Shown: positions 1 to 8,826, numbered from the stretch's first letter. The stretch is DNA of 64,000 bases from Quadrisphaera sp. INWT6 (GCF_015390235.1 NZ_VUOH01000004.1:248001-312000); one strand, 5' to 3'. Notes: a model not told the origin generated them from the sequence alone. Numbers and translations are program-made.

Positions 1-253
1 GGCGGCCCTCCCCGCCTCGCAGCTGTCGCGGGTCAGGCTCGTCGGCCCCTCCGGGGCCGCTGACGGAGCAGCAGCCGCTGCCACCGCGCTCGCGCAGGCC
101 ACCGGCGGGCGCCCCGACCTCGCGGTGTGGCACGGCCGGGTCACGGCGTCGGGTCGTCTGGAGCTGCTGCCCTTCACCCGCGAGCAGGCCGTCAGCGCCA
201 CGGCGCACCGCTTCGGCACGCCGTCCACCCTCGTGGACGACCTCCTCGCCTGA
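1..253 (+). CDS. putA: C-terminal end of a PutA-like proline / glutamate-semialdehyde dehydrogenase (partial)
   Basis: Only the last 83 codons are in the window; the gene enters from the left edge, reading from base 2. The tail contains REQAVSATAHRFG, which I recognise from the C-terminus of actinobacterial bifunctional proline dehydrogenase / L-glutamate gamma-semialdehyde dehydrogenase, the enzyme that oxidises proline to glutamate. No catalytic domain is visible, so the call rests on this tail alone. An imperfect inverted repeat just after the stop probably ends transcription. A stand-alone aldehyde dehydrogenase with the same C-terminal extension is the main alternative. Confidence 0.6.
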   Translation, partial: AALPASQLSRVRLVGPSGAADGAAAAATALAQATGGRPDLAVWHGRVTASGRLELLPFTREQAVSATAHRFGTPSTLVDDLLA

Positions 254-268
254 CCCTCCCCCCTCCCT

Positions 269-333
269 CGACGATCACGCACCTGCGCGTCATCACCGGC
301 GGCACCGGGTGGCGCTGATGTGCATGATCGTCG
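269..333. terminator. Imperfect inverted repeat after putA
   Basis: Bases 269-292 and 310-333 form arms that pair at about 19 of 24 positions around a 17-nt GC-rich loop. The arm core CGACGATCA-GCAC resembles the GATCATG core of the stronger hairpin at 18167-18226. It sits 15 bp after the putA stop and before the next promoter, so a terminator role is inferred from structure and position. Confidence 0.5.
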
Positions 334-414
334 GGGTCGGGGGTAGGCGCTCGTGAGCGACCGGTGGCCAGCGGCCGACGTGCCGGTCGCGGCGGCCGCA
401 CCTACGGTCGAACG

Positions 415-1275
415 ATGCCCCTCGAGTTCGGAACCACCGTCCCCTTCGTCACCCTCAACGACGGCGTGCAGATCCCGCAGGTCGGCCTCGGCGTCTTCCA
501 GGTCGCTCCGGAGAAGACCGACGAGACGGTCCTGGAGGCCCTGGGCGCCGGGTACCGGCACGTCGACACGGCCGCCGGGTACCAGAACGAGGCCGGCGTG
601 GGTGACGCGCTGCGCACCGCGCAGGACAGCCTCGGCCTGACCCACGAGGACGTCTTCGTCACCACCAAGCTCGCCAACGGCGACCGCGCGGGCGGCCGCG
701 ACGCCGCGCTCGCCGCCTTCGACGACTCGATGGCCAAGCTGCAGCTCGAGCGCCTCGACCTGTGGCTGATCCACTGGCCCGGGTCCGACCAGGACAACTA
801 CGTCGAGGTCTGGAAGACCTTCGCCGAGCTGAAGGACGCCGGGCGCATCCGCTCCATCGGCGTCTCCAACTTCCAGAAGACGCACCTGCGCGCGCTGTTC
901 GACGAGACCGGCGTGGTGCCCTCGGTGAACCAGGTCGAGCTGCACCCGTGGATGCAGCAGGAGGACCTGCGCGCCTTCCACGCCGAGCACGGCATCGCCA
1001 CCGAGGCGTGGAGCCCCATCGGCCAGGGCGGCGACCTGCTCGCCGACGAGACGATCGCGAAGATCGCGGCCGCGCACGGCAAGGAGCCCGCGCAGGTGGT
1101 GCTCCGCTGGCACCTGCAGCTCGGCACCATCGTCATCCCGAAGTCGGTGACGCCGGCGCGCATCCGCTCGAACATCGACCTGTTCAGCTTCCAGCTCACC
1201 GACGACGACATGGCCGCCATCAAGGGTCTCGAGCGCGGCGAGCGCCTCGGCCCGGACCCCGACGTCTTCGGCTGA
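415..1275 (+). CDS. Aldo/keto reductase, 2,5-diketo-D-gluconate reductase type
   Basis: 286-aa cytoplasmic NADPH-dependent carbonyl reductase, normal length for the AKR family. The catalytic tetrad is visible in order: Asp in HVDTAAGY, Tyr in GYQNE, Lys in TTKLANGD and His in LIHWPG. The TIM-barrel marker GVSNF and the cofactor motif IPKSVTPARI follow near the C-terminus. The ATG at 415 is chosen because TACGGT lies exactly 6 nt upstream, a leaderless-type -10 box, and because the upstream in-frame extension is Gly/Arg-rich and not family-like. The physiological aldehyde or keto substrate cannot be read from sequence. It is transcribed alone and converges on the flavin oxidoreductase gene. 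Confidence 0.9.
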   Translation: MPLEFGTTVPFVTLNDGVQIPQVGLGVFQVAPEKTDETVLEALGAGYRHVDTAAGYQNEAGVGDALRTAQDSLGLTHEDVFVTTKLANGDRAGGRDAALAAFDDSMAKLQLERLDLWLIHWPGSDQDNYVEVWKTFAELKDAGRIRSIGVSNFQKTHLRALFDETGVVPSVNQVELHPWMQQEDLRAFHAEHGIATEAWSPIGQGGDLLADETIAKIAAAHGKEPAQVVLRWHLQLGTIVIPKSVTPARIRSNIDLFSFQLTDDDMAAIKGLERGERLGPDPDVFG

Positions 1276-1293
1276 GCCCTGCGCCCAGCCCGC

Positions 1294-1331
1294 GCCCTCC
1301 CCGCGACGGTCGACGACGTCGCGGGGAGGGC
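1294..1331. terminator. Bidirectional hairpin between convergent genes
   Basis: A perfect 15-bp GC stem (1294-1308 with 1317-1331) closes an 8-nt loop between the convergent aldo/keto reductase (ends 1275) and flavin oxidoreductase (ends 1337) genes. There is no T tract, which is usual for terminators in high-GC actinobacteria. Confidence 0.75.
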
Positions 1332-1336
1332 GGGCG

Positions 1337-2539
1337 TCAGGCGGTGACGCGGGGGCGCTGCTGGTGGGGGACCGCCGCCGCGGCGGCGTCGAGGTCGACG
1401 ACCTCGGCGGCGGGCGCAGGCTCGGGCCAGCCGATGCTCGGCGCGTGGCCGCGGAAGTTCTTCAGCCACCAGCCGTAGTCCTCGGGCACCAGGTCGAACG
1501 GCGACTCGTGACCCAGCTCGCGGGCCGCCCACACCGGCCAGTGCGGGTTGGCCAGCGCCGGCCGTCCGAGGAAGACCAGGTCGAGCCCGGCCCGGACGGC
1601 GCGCTCGGCGTTGGCCGGGACGCCGAGGTTCCAGCTGACCCCCACGGGCAGCCCCACCTCGCGCTTCACCCTCAGGGCCCGGTCGAGGAAGCCCGACGGC
1701 TCGCCCAGCGGCGTGCCGTCCATGTCGGGGGTGTTGAAGCCGGCGGAGATGTCGGCCAGGTCGAGCCCGTGCTCCTTCATCAGGGAGATCGCGGCGACCG
1801 CCTCGTCCATCGTGGCGCCGGCGGGGTGCAGGTCGTCGGCGCCGAGGCGCATCGTCAGCGGGATGCGCTCCGGGATGACCGAGCGGACGGCGTCGAGCGC
1901 CTCGGTGTGGAACCGCGCCCGGTTCTCGAGGGAGCCTCCGTACTGGTCGGTGCGCTGGTTGGCGATCGGTGAGAAGAAGCTCGCGCCGAGGTAGCCGTGC
2001 GCGTAGTGCATCTCGATCCACTCGTAGCCCGCCTCCACGGCGCGGACGGCGGTGTCGGCGTACGCCTGGTGGACCTCCCGGATCTCCTCGACGGTCAGCT
2101 CGTGCACCGGGTGCGCGCCCTCACCGCCGTACGGCACTGCCGACGGCGCGCGGCACTCCCAGCCCTCGGGGTGGTCGGCGGCGAGCTGGTGCCCGCCCTC
2201 CCACGGAGCGACCTCGCTGCCCTTGCGGCCGGTGTGCCCGAGCTGGATGGCGCTGACGCCGCCCATCGCCTTCACGATGTCGGTGGTGCGCTTCCACCCC
2301 TCGACCTGGTCGTCGTCGTAGAGCCCGCCGCAGTGCACGGTGGTGCGGCCGTCGGGGGTGATGGCGATCTGCTCGGGGAACAGCAGCCCGAAGCCGCCGG
2401 CGGCCCGGGCGCCCATGTGCATGACGTGGAAGTCGTCCGCCCGCCCGTCGACGGAGCGGTACATGGTCATCGGCGACATGACGATGCGGTTGCGCAGCGT
2501 CACGCTCTTGAGGGTGAAGGGGGAGAAGAGCTCGGCCAC
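1337..2539 (-). CDS. NADH:flavin oxidoreductase, old yellow enzyme family
   Basis: 400-aa FMN-dependent TIM-barrel reductase. It starts with the family signature LFSPFTLKSVTLRNRIVMSP, has the catalytic-pair region EMHYAHGYLGASFFSP and the strand-8 phosphate-binding stretch GLDLVFLGRPALANPHW. It probably reduces activated alkenes, enones or dienoyl compounds using NAD(P)H; the substrate is unknown. The GTG start at 2539 has AAGGA about 6 nt upstream. It is about 40 residues longer than YqjM-type enzymes, from extra sequence at the C-terminus (PEPAPAAEVVDLDAAAAAVP). It stands alone between convergent and divergent neighbours. Confidence 0.88.
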   Translation of the reverse strand: MAELFSPFTLKSVTLRNRIVMSPMTMYRSVDGRADDFHVMHMGARAAGGFGLLFPEQIAITPDGRTTVHCGGLYDDDQVEGWKRTTDIVKAMGGVSAIQLGHTGRKGSEVAPWEGGHQLAADHPEGWECRAPSAVPYGGEGAHPVHELTVEEIREVHQAYADTAVRAVEAGYEWIEMHYAHGYLGASFFSPIANQRTDQYGGSLENRARFHTEALDAVRSVIPERIPLTMRLGADDLHPAGATMDEAVAAISLMKEHGLDLADISAGFNTPDMDGTPLGEPSGFLDRALRVKREVGLPVGVSWNLGVPANAERAVRAGLDLVFLGRPALANPHWPVWAARELGHESPFDLVPEDYGWWLKNFRGHAPSIGWPEPAPAAEVVDLDAAAAAVPHQQRPRVTA

Positions 2540-2689
2540 GGCACGTCCTTCGCTCGGGTGGGCTGTCGTCCGGGAGCAGTCGACGACGCCCGCGCGTCGC
2601 CCGTGTGACGAGCGGTGGCGCGCTGCGTCACGACGTCCTCACACCGCGCAGCGGTGTCGGAGAGCGGGCGGAGCGGGCACTGTGGCCGG

Positions 2690-3454
2690 GTGCACCTCGA
2701 GAACGTCGTCTGGGACGCCCGCGACCCCCACCGGCTCGGCGGCTTCTGGGCCGCGGCGCTCGGCGCCCGCGTCATCACCGACGAGCCCGACCAGGTCGAG
2801 GCGCGCCTGGACCTCGGCGGCGGCGCGTTCCTCGACCTCTGCTTCTGCCGGGTGGGTGAGGTGGACGACGACGTCGAGCGCGACACCCGGCTGCACCTCG
2901 ACCTGCGCGGGGGCGCCCAGCAGGGCGCCGTCGTCGAGCGCCTCATCGGCCTGGGTGCCGCGCCGGCGGACCGCGCCGGGGCTGACCAGGTCGACGTGCC
3001 CTGGGTCGTCCTCGCCGACCCCGAGGGCGGGGCGTTCTGCGTCATGGAGGACCGGCCCGCCCACCGCTCCGGCACCGGCCCCGTCGCGGCGCTGCCCCTC
3101 GACAGCGCCGACCCCGGGCGCGACGCCGCGTTCTACGCCGCCGTCACCGGCTGGGTGGTCGCTCCCGAGCTCGCCCAGGACGGGTTCGCGGTGCTGCGCC
3201 ACCCCGCGGGCGTCGGCCCGCTGCTGACGCTCTGCCCCGAGCCGGAGCCGAAGCGCGGCAAGAACCGGATCCACCTCGACGTCCGCCGCAGCCCCCACGA
3301 CGGCGACGACGACGCCGTCGTCGCCCGCCTGCGCGACCTCGGCGCCACGAGCCTGTCCGCTCCTGGCGACCTGCCGTGGCTGGTGTTCGCCGACCCCTCC
3401 GGCAACGAGGTCTGCGTGCTCAGCCCCGCCAGCTCCGCAGGTGCAGCGACCTGA
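2690..3454 (+). CDS. Two-domain VOC (glyoxalase-like) protein
   Basis: 254-aa protein made of two vicinal-oxygen-chelate repeats. The first runs from VHLENVVWDARDPHRLG to about residue 115 and the second from DSADPGRDAAFYAAVTGW to the end; each closes with a conserved DP-G-FC/EVCV strand. This resembles the 'glyoxalase-like' actinobacterial subfamily, whose members often lack a full metal site, so an enzyme or ligand-binding role cannot be fixed. GTG at 2690 is preferred because CACTGT lies exactly 6 nt upstream. The 3' end overlaps the convergent deaminase gene by 35 bp. Confidence 0.8.
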   Translation: MHLENVVWDARDPHRLGGFWAAALGARVITDEPDQVEARLDLGGGAFLDLCFCRVGEVDDDVERDTRLHLDLRGGAQQGAVVERLIGLGAAPADRAGADQVDVPWVVLADPEGGAFCVMEDRPAHRSGTGPVAALPLDSADPGRDAAFYAAVTGWVVAPELAQDGFAVLRHPAGVGPLLTLCPEPEPKRGKNRIHLDVRRSPHDGDDDAVVARLRDLGATSLSAPGDLPWLVFADPSGNEVCVLSPASSAGAAT

Positions 3455-3899
3455 CCCGGTCTGCCAGCTGCGGAGCGGGCCCGTCGACGACGGCGCCCGG
3501 GAGCACCGCGCTGACGGGCAGGGCGGCCACCGGCGAGGGCGGCCCGCCCCGCTCCCGCTGCCACGCCGCGAGCTGCTCGGTGGTGGTCGCGACGACGATG
3601 CGCCCGAGCCCCGCCCAGCCGTGGGCCGCAGCGCACATGGGGCAGTGCTCGCCCGAGGTGTAGGCGGTGGCCCCGGCCCGCTCCCCGGGCGGCAGGTGGG
3701 CGCCCGCCCACCGGGCGAGCGTGAGCTCGGGGTGGGCGGTGCCGTCGCCGCCGCCCACGCGGTTGCGGTCCTCCACGAGCACCTCGCCGGCGGCGCTGAC
3801 GAGCAGCGACCCGAACGGCTCGTCGCCGGCGTCGACGGCCTCCTCGGCGAGGTCGACGCAGCGGGTCAGGTGCGCGAGGTCGCGCTCGTCGAGGGCCAC
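3420..3899 (-). CDS. Nucleoside / guanine deaminase-like CDA-fold enzyme
   Basis: 159-aa zinc-dependent deaminase. The zinc and catalytic motifs are AHPEL (His-x-Glu) and EHCPMCAAA (the two zinc cysteines). FGSLLV and VGGGDGTAHPELT resemble nucleoside, guanine and tRNA-type deaminases. The expected reaction is hydrolytic deamination of a purine or cytosine base in the cytoplasm; the exact base is not clear. GTG 3899 is the first plausible in-frame start, 10 nt after the DUF808 stop, so it is probably the second gene of that transcript. It overlaps the VOC gene tail to tail. Confidence 0.82.
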   Translation of the reverse strand: MALDERDLAHLTRCVDLAEEAVDAGDEPFGSLLVSAAGEVLVEDRNRVGGGDGTAHPELTLARWAGAHLPPGERAGATAYTSGEHCPMCAAAHGWAGLGRIVVATTTEQLAAWQRERGGPPSPVAALPVSAVLPGAVVDGPAPQLADRVRSLHLRSWRG

Positions 3900-3909
3900 C
3901 CCCCGATCC

Positions 3910-4875
3910 TCAGTGACCAGCGGCCTTCTGGCGCCTCGGCACCAGGTGCATGACGACGACGGCCAGCGCACCGACCACCAGGCCGACCACCGCCGAGAAC
4001 GCCGTGTTCACGAGCCAGCCCAGGACGCCGCCCAGCGCCCCGGTCGCGGCGTGGACGGCCTCCTCGGCGTGGTGCACCAGGCCGTAGGGGCCGTGCCAGC
4101 CGAGCTCGTCGGACCCCACCAGCAGGATGTGGCCGCCGACCCAGAGCATCGCCACGACCCCGACGGTCGACAGCGTCGTGAGCACCACGGGCATCGCCTT
4201 GACCAGCCCGCGCCCGAACGCCGCCACCGCGCTCGAGCTGCGCCTCGACAGCGCCAGGCCGATGTCGTCCATCTTCACGATCAGCCCGACCGCGCCGTAG
4301 ACGGCCGCGGTGATGAACACCGCGACGACGGCCAGGATGACCGCGCGCTGCACGATCCCCTCGGCGGCGACCTCGTTGAGCGCGATCACCATGATCTCGG
4401 CCGAGAGGATGAGGTCGGTCCGCACCGCAGACGAGACGATCTTCTTCTCGCGCTCGGCGGGGTCCGCGACGGCGTCGTCCTCAGCCGCCGCCGCGTGGCC
4501 GTGACCGCTGACGCCCCGTCTCTCCTGGACCTTCTCCCAGACCTTCTCGGCCCCCTCGTAGGAGAGGTACAGGCCGCCGAGCATGAGGATCGGGGTGAGC
4601 AGCCACGGCAGGAACACGCTCAGCACGAGCAGCACCGGCAGGATGATCAGCAGCTTGTTGCGCAGCGAGCCCTTGGTGATGCGCCAGATGATGCTCAGCT
4701 CGCGCTTCGGCTCGATGCCCTGGACGTAGCGGGGCGTGACCGCGGCGTCGTCGACGACGACGCCCGCCGCCTTCGCGCTCGCGCGCCCCGTGGCGGCGGC
4801 GACGTCGTCGATGGACGCCGCCGACATCCGCACCAGGGCGGCGACGTCGTCGAAGAGGGCGAACAGGCCGCTCAC
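3910..4875 (-). CDS. DUF808 (YedI-like) inner-membrane protein
   Basis: 321-aa polytopic membrane protein. The N-terminus SGLFALFDDVAALVRM followed by SIDDVAAATGRASAKAAGVV is the DUF808 signature, and LPWLLTPILMLGGLYLSYEG marks its central membrane segment. Several further hydrophobic helices follow and the protein ends near a basic tail. The family is widespread but has no established function. GTG 4875 gives the standard family N-terminus. A TAGGCT box about 60 nt upstream (near 4938) suggests a short leader. It leads a two-gene unit with the deaminase. Confidence 0.85.
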   Translation of the reverse strand: MSGLFALFDDVAALVRMSAASIDDVAAATGRASAKAAGVVVDDAAVTPRYVQGIEPKRELSIIWRITKGSLRNKLLIILPVLLVLSVFLPWLLTPILMLGGLYLSYEGAEKVWEKVQERRGVSGHGHAAAAEDDAVADPAEREKKIVSSAVRTDLILSAEIMVIALNEVAAEGIVQRAVILAVVAVFITAAVYGAVGLIVKMDDIGLALSRRSSSAVAAFGRGLVKAMPVVLTTLSTVGVVAMLWVGGHILLVGSDELGWHGPYGLVHHAEEAVHAATGALGGVLGWLVNTAFSAVVGLVVGALAVVVMHLVPRRQKAAGH

Positions 4876-5001
4876 CGGGAGCCGCCTGCGCTCAGCAGGG
4901 GAGAGGACGTCGCTCGCTGGGGCACGTCCGGAGCCTAGGCCGCGCGGGTGCCCCGGGCACGGGTGGTGACGCGGGCGTCGTCGTCGTTTAACGTGACACC
5001 C

Positions 5002-6026
5002 GTGAGCGACGGAGCTGCAGCACAGGACCTGAGGTTCGGACTGTTCGTCCCCCAGGGGTGGCGACTCGACCTCGTGGGCGTCGAGCCCGCCGACCACTGG
5101 AGCGCGATGCGCTCGGTGGCCGAGCTGGCCGACCGCGAGGGCACCCCGTGGGAGTCGGTGTGGGTGTACGACCACTTCCACCCGGTGCCGAGCCCCACCG
5201 ACGACGCCGTCCACGAGGCGTGGACGCTGATGGCGGCCCTGGCCGCGGCCACCTCGCGGGTGCGCCTGGGCCAGATGTGCACGTGCATGGGCTACCGCAA
5301 CCCCGCCTACCTGGCCAAGGTCGCCGCCACCGTCGACGTCGTCTCGGGCGGCCGCGTGGAGATGGGCATCGGCGCCGGCTGGTACGAGCACGAGTGGCGC
5401 GCCTACGGCTACGGCTTCCCCCGCGCCGGCGAGCGCCTCGCGCAGCTCGCCGAGGGCGTGGAGATCTTCAAGCAGCTGTGGACGACGGGCGAGTCGACCT
5501 TCTCCGGCCAGCAGTACACGACGACGGTGCGCTGTGCCGCCCGCTGCCGCTGCAGGACGGCGGCATCCCGCTGTGGATCGCCGGCGGCGGCGAGAAGAAG
5601 ACCCTGCGCATCGCCGCGCAGCACGCGCAGTACACGAACTTCTCGGGCGACCTCGAGGGCTTCCAGCACAAGTCGGCGGTCCTCAAGGGGCACTGCGAGG
5701 ACCTGGGCACGTCGTACGACGCGATCACCCGCAGCGCCAACTACAACGTGATCATCGCCGAGACCGAGGCGGATGTCGCCGACCGCCGCGCCTGGGTGCT
5801 CGACCGCCTCACGCAGCGCGTGGGCGCCGAGGTGGCGCAGGCGGAGGTGGAGAAGTCGTACGACGCCTCGATCACCGTCGGCACGCCGGAGCAGGTCGTC
5901 GAGAACCTGCGGCCCCTCATCGAGGCCGGCATGAAGTACCCGATCGTCTACTTCCCGGAGATCGCCTCGGACACCACCTCGGTGGAGCTCTTCGAGAAGA
6001 CCGTCATCCCGGCGCTCAAGGGCTGA
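5002..6026 (+). pseudogene. LLM-class F420-dependent oxidoreductase, frameshifted
   Basis: A bacterial-luciferase-like (LLM) protein of about 340 aa if one frame change is allowed. The first part (LRFGLFVPQGW, VWVYDHFHPVP, GGRVEMGIGAGWYEHEW) reads in one frame to about 5520. From 5523 the family sequence continues in the next frame (DGALCRPLPLQ, GIPLWIAGGGEKKTLR, ITVGTPEQVVENLRPLIEAG). One base is missing within 5515-5523. No other defect is visible, so this may be a sequencing error. If intact it would be an F420H2- or FMN-using oxidoreductase of unknown substrate. TAACGT lies 7 nt before the GTG at 5002, arguing for a leaderless start. Confidence 0.8.
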
Positions 6027-6053
6027 CCCGGCCCTCGTCGGCGGCTCGGCAGG

Positions 6054-7075
6054 TCACCCGCACCCCAGGGCGACCTGCCGAGCCACCCACGCCGCGCCGG
6101 TGGTGGCGTCGAGCAGGGAGTTCGTCCCGCCGTCGCTCCTGGCTGTGACGAGGTCCACCTGCAGGCCGTAGGGGTCGCGCTGCCCCACCTCGCCCAGCTG
6201 GGAGCAGTCCGGGTCGAGGGCCAGCGCCACCTGGAGCCTGCCGCGCGGGGGACCTCGGCCGGCAGCGCCGGCTCCACGACGGTCCGCAGCGCCGCCGACG
6301 TCCGCAGCTCCACCCGCAGCAGTTCGTCCGTGGTGTTGAGCAGGTCGACGGTCTGGCGGCCGTCGTCGTCGACCTGGCCGCTGGCGGACAGCGCCTGGCC
6401 GTAGGCGTCCGGGGAGCACGCGTAGGAGAGCTGCTCGCCGAGCCCGCCCCACTGGGCGTCGGGCAGCAGGTAGTCGCGCTCGGCCGTGTCGCCGCTCCCG
6501 CCCCGGGTGCTCACCGCGAGGCGCAGCAGGTCGGTGGCGACCGGCGGGACGTCCGTGCCGGAGGACGAGCTGGTCGGGGGCGGGACGGCCCCGCAGTCGA
6601 CGTCGAGCACGACGGTCATGCCGCCGCCGGTCCCGGCGCGCAGGGAGACGCCCTCCGCCCCGGGCACCACGCGGGCATGCTCCACGGTGGTGGAGACGGG
6701 GGTGATCCGGAGGTCCTCGTCGCCGGTGTTCCGCACGCCCACCTGCACCCGCTGCTCCAGGTGCCCGTCAGCACCGGGCCGGCCCGCCTCCGGCGCACCG
6801 GAGAAGAACAACGAGGCGCTGCCCAGCTGCACGGACGTCATCCGCTGCAGCTCTCCGACCTCCGCCGCGGCCGAGGCGCGAGCCTGCTGCAGACCGGCCA
6901 CCCCGAGCAGGAGCACCACGCCGGTCACCGCGGCGGGCACCGCCCACCGCGAGCGCGCCCAGCGGGGCAGCCTGCGGCCGGGGGTCGTCTCGCTGCCGTC
7001 GTCGCCGTCGAGGTCGACGAGCTCGTCGAGGTCGGCGTCGGCGCGGTCGGGCACGGGGCGAGCGTAGGAGGTCAC
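6054..7075 (-). pseudogene. Membrane-anchored tandem paralogue A, two-domain, frameshifted
   Basis: Last gene of a three-gene paralogous set (C, B, A). It has an acidic cytoplasmic N-terminus, RRLPRWARSRWAVP just before one transmembrane helix (about residues 35-57), then two extracytoplasmic domains. Domain 1 is bounded by VDCGAVPP and ACSPD, domain 2 by LDPDCS and the terminal ALGCG. The frame changes near 6240-6250: after LPAEVPR the homologous sequence (RLQVALALDPDC) continues one frame over. GTG 7075 overlaps the stop of B in a GTGA junction, implying translational coupling. No known family recognised. Confidence 0.7.
6939..6992. repeat. 54-bp direct repeat, copy in paralogue A
   Basis: These 54 bases are identical to 7616-7669. 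They encode the pre-membrane segment (TTPGRRLPRWARSRWAVP) of A and B. Perfect DNA identity, while the flanking coding sequence has diverged strongly, suggests recent gene conversion or strong constraint. Confidence 0.85.
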
Positions 7076-7725
7076 TCGTCGTCGGGGGCGCAGGCGAAGG
7101 CCAGCTGCTCGCCGAGGTCGGTGCCCCACACCTGCCCGGGCAGCAGGTAGCGCTGCTCGCTGCGGCGGCCGCCGGCCTCGACCGCCAGCTGCAGCGACGA
7201 CACCGTGGCCGGTGCCGAGTCGAGGTCCGTGGTCGGGGTGGTGCTCACGAGCCCGGACGGCGGCGGCACCGCGGAGCAGTCGACCGCCAGCACGAAGCTC
7301 AGCAGGCTGCCGGTCCCGGGGGCGAGCGAGAGGGGCTCCGCGCCGGGGGCCATCGCGGCCGCCGCGAACGAGGTGCCCACCGGGGTGACCCGCACCGACC
7401 CGGTGCCGGCGTTGTAGACCTGCACCTGGACCTGCTGCAGCAGGCGGCCCCGCGCGTCGTGCTGGGGCGTCCTGTCGGTGGAGAAGACCGACGGCACGTT
7501 GAGCTGCAGCGAGGCGAGCTGCTGGGCGCGGGCGAGGTCGGCCACCGCCGTGGCCCGCGCCTGGTGGAGCCCCGCCGCCCCGCCGACCAGGACGACGGCG
7601 GCCGCAGCCACGGGGACCGCCCACCGCGAGCGCGCCCAGCGGGGCAGCCTGCGGCCGGGGGTCGTCTCGACGCCGGAGCCCTCGCCGTCGTCGTCCAGCT
7701 CGACGACCTCCTCGGGGTGCGTCAT
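7072..7725 (-). CDS. Membrane-anchored tandem paralogue B, single-domain
   Basis: 217-aa middle member of the C-B-A set. Same plan as its neighbours: acidic N-terminus, RRLPRWARSRWAVP, one transmembrane helix (about residues 36-56), then a single extracytoplasmic domain from VDCSAVPP to FACAPDDE at the very end. It therefore stops exactly where domain 1 of A and C stops and lacks domain 2. ATG 7725 overlaps the stop of C (ATGA) and its own stop overlaps the start of A (GTGA), so the three are probably co-translated. Function unknown; the paired cysteines suggest a disulfide-stabilised cell-surface domain. Confidence 0.75.
   Translation of the reverse strand: MTHPEEVVELDDDGEGSGVETTPGRRLPRWARSRWAVPVAAAAVVLVGGAAGLHQARATAVADLARAQQLASLQLNVPSVFSTDRTPQHDARGRLLQQVQVQVYNAGTGSVRVTPVGTSFAAAAMAPGAEPLSLAPGTGSLLSFVLAVDCSAVPPPSGLVSTTPTTDLDSAPATVSSLQLAVEAGGRRSEQRYLLPGQVWGTDLGEQLAFACAPDDE
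7616..7669. repeat. 54-bp direct repeat, copy in paralogue B
   Basis: Identical over 54 bases to 6939-6992; both copies lie in the same place in the reading frames of B and A, just before the membrane helix. Confidence 0.85.
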
Positions 7726-8741
7726 CCGCAGGCCAGGGCGACCTGGCGCGCCACCCACGCCGTGGTGACGGTGCCGTCGGTCAGGCCCCAGGAGGAGCCC
7801 TGGCCGAGGTCGAGGGACACGCCGGCCTGGAGCGGGTACTCGCCCGGGTCCTGCCCCACCAGGGTGCAGTCGGGGTCGAGCGACACCGCCAGCTGGAGCG
7901 AGCTGCCGGCGGGGAGGTCCGCGGGCAGCGCGGGCTCCAACGACGCGCGCAGCGCGGTCGGGACGTCCAGCACGAGGCGGGCCGGGTCCTGGGAGCGGTT
8001 GGAGACCGACGCGACGAGGCGGCCCCGGACGTCCACGCCGGTCGAGGCGGTGACGTCCTGGTTGTACGGGTCGGGGGTGCACGCGTGGGCCAGCTGCTCG
8101 GAGAGGCCGCCCGTCCAGGACTGGCCCGGGACCAGGTAGCGCCGCTCGGCGCGCTCGCCGTCGACGTCGACCGCCAGCCGCACCCAGCTGGTCTCGCCAC
8201 CGGCGTCGGCGACGCCGGTCTCGGGGTCGGTGGTGACGACCTGGTCGAGAGGGGGCACGGCGCCGCAGTCGACGGCCAGCGGCAGGACGAGCAGGCCGCC
8301 CTCCTCCGGACCGAGCTGCAGGGGCTCCTCGGACGGCAGCAGCGCCGCTGCGGTGAGGGAGGTGGCCAGCGCGGTCAGCGCGACCGGCTCGCTGCCGGCG
8401 TTGAACGCCTGGACCTGCACGTCGGCGAGCATCCGCCCGTCGGCGTCGCGCCGCGGGGTGCGGCTGTCGAACCCCACCGTCGAGGTGCTCAGCTGGACCG
8501 CTCCCAGCTGCTGGTCGCGCGCGAGCCCGTCGGCGGCCGCGACGCGGACCTGGTGCAGGCTCGCGGCCCCCAGGAGCAGGACGACGGCGGTGGCCAGCGC
8601 GGGGACCGCCCACGGCGACCGGGCCCACCGCGGTCGCCGGTGCGGCCCGTCCCGGCGCGCGGCGTCGTCGTGGTCCCCGGCCTGGGCACCGGGCTCCTGG
8701 CCGAGGTCGTCCACGACGTCGGCGTCGTCGGCGTCCAGCAC
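7722..8741 (-). CDS. Membrane-anchored tandem paralogue C, two-domain
   Basis: 339-aa first gene of the set. Acidic cytoplasmic segment, RRPRWARSPWAVP, one transmembrane helix (about residues 50-72), then two extracytoplasmic domains. Domain 1 contains VDCGAVPP and HACTPD; domain 2 contains SLDPDCTLVG and ends ALACG. The two cysteine pairs recur in A. GTG 8741 is preferred because TACGCT lies exactly 6 nt upstream, and it gives an N-terminus like those of A and B; longer in-frame extensions look non-coding. I know no named family. A SipW- or adhesin-like surface role is only a guess. Confidence 0.75.
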   Translation of the reverse strand: MLDADDADVVDDLGQEPGAQAGDHDDAARRDGPHRRPRWARSPWAVPALATAVVLLLGAASLHQVRVAAADGLARDQQLGAVQLSTSTVGFDSRTPRRDADGRMLADVQVQAFNAGSEPVALTALATSLTAAALLPSEEPLQLGPEEGGLLVLPLAVDCGAVPPLDQVVTTDPETGVADAGGETSWVRLAVDVDGERAERRYLVPGQSWTGGLSEQLAHACTPDPYNQDVTASTGVDVRGRLVASVSNRSQDPARLVLDVPTALRASLEPALPADLPAGSSLQLAVSLDPDCTLVGQDPGEYPLQAGVSLDLGQGSSWGLTDGTVTTAWVARQVALACG

Positions 8742-8826
8742 GCGGTGAGCGTAGATCGCGGGAGGCCGCGGACCCGTCGGACACGACCGGAGTGCGGACC
8801 CGGGTCCGGCGGGGGAGGGTCGGACC

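Noticed and set aside
798-2021. Long open frames antisense to the aldo/keto reductase and flavin oxidoreductase genes, and many similar Arg/Pro/Ala-rich frames throughout
   Set aside because: They mirror real genes in another frame; very high GC makes stops rare, and their translations lack family motifs or balanced composition.
4875-4938. Possible leader peptide (GTG near 4920) ahead of the DUF808 gene
   Set aside because: It has a TAGGCT box at leaderless spacing, but the 17-codon product has no attenuator features and overlaps the gene start; too weak to annotate.
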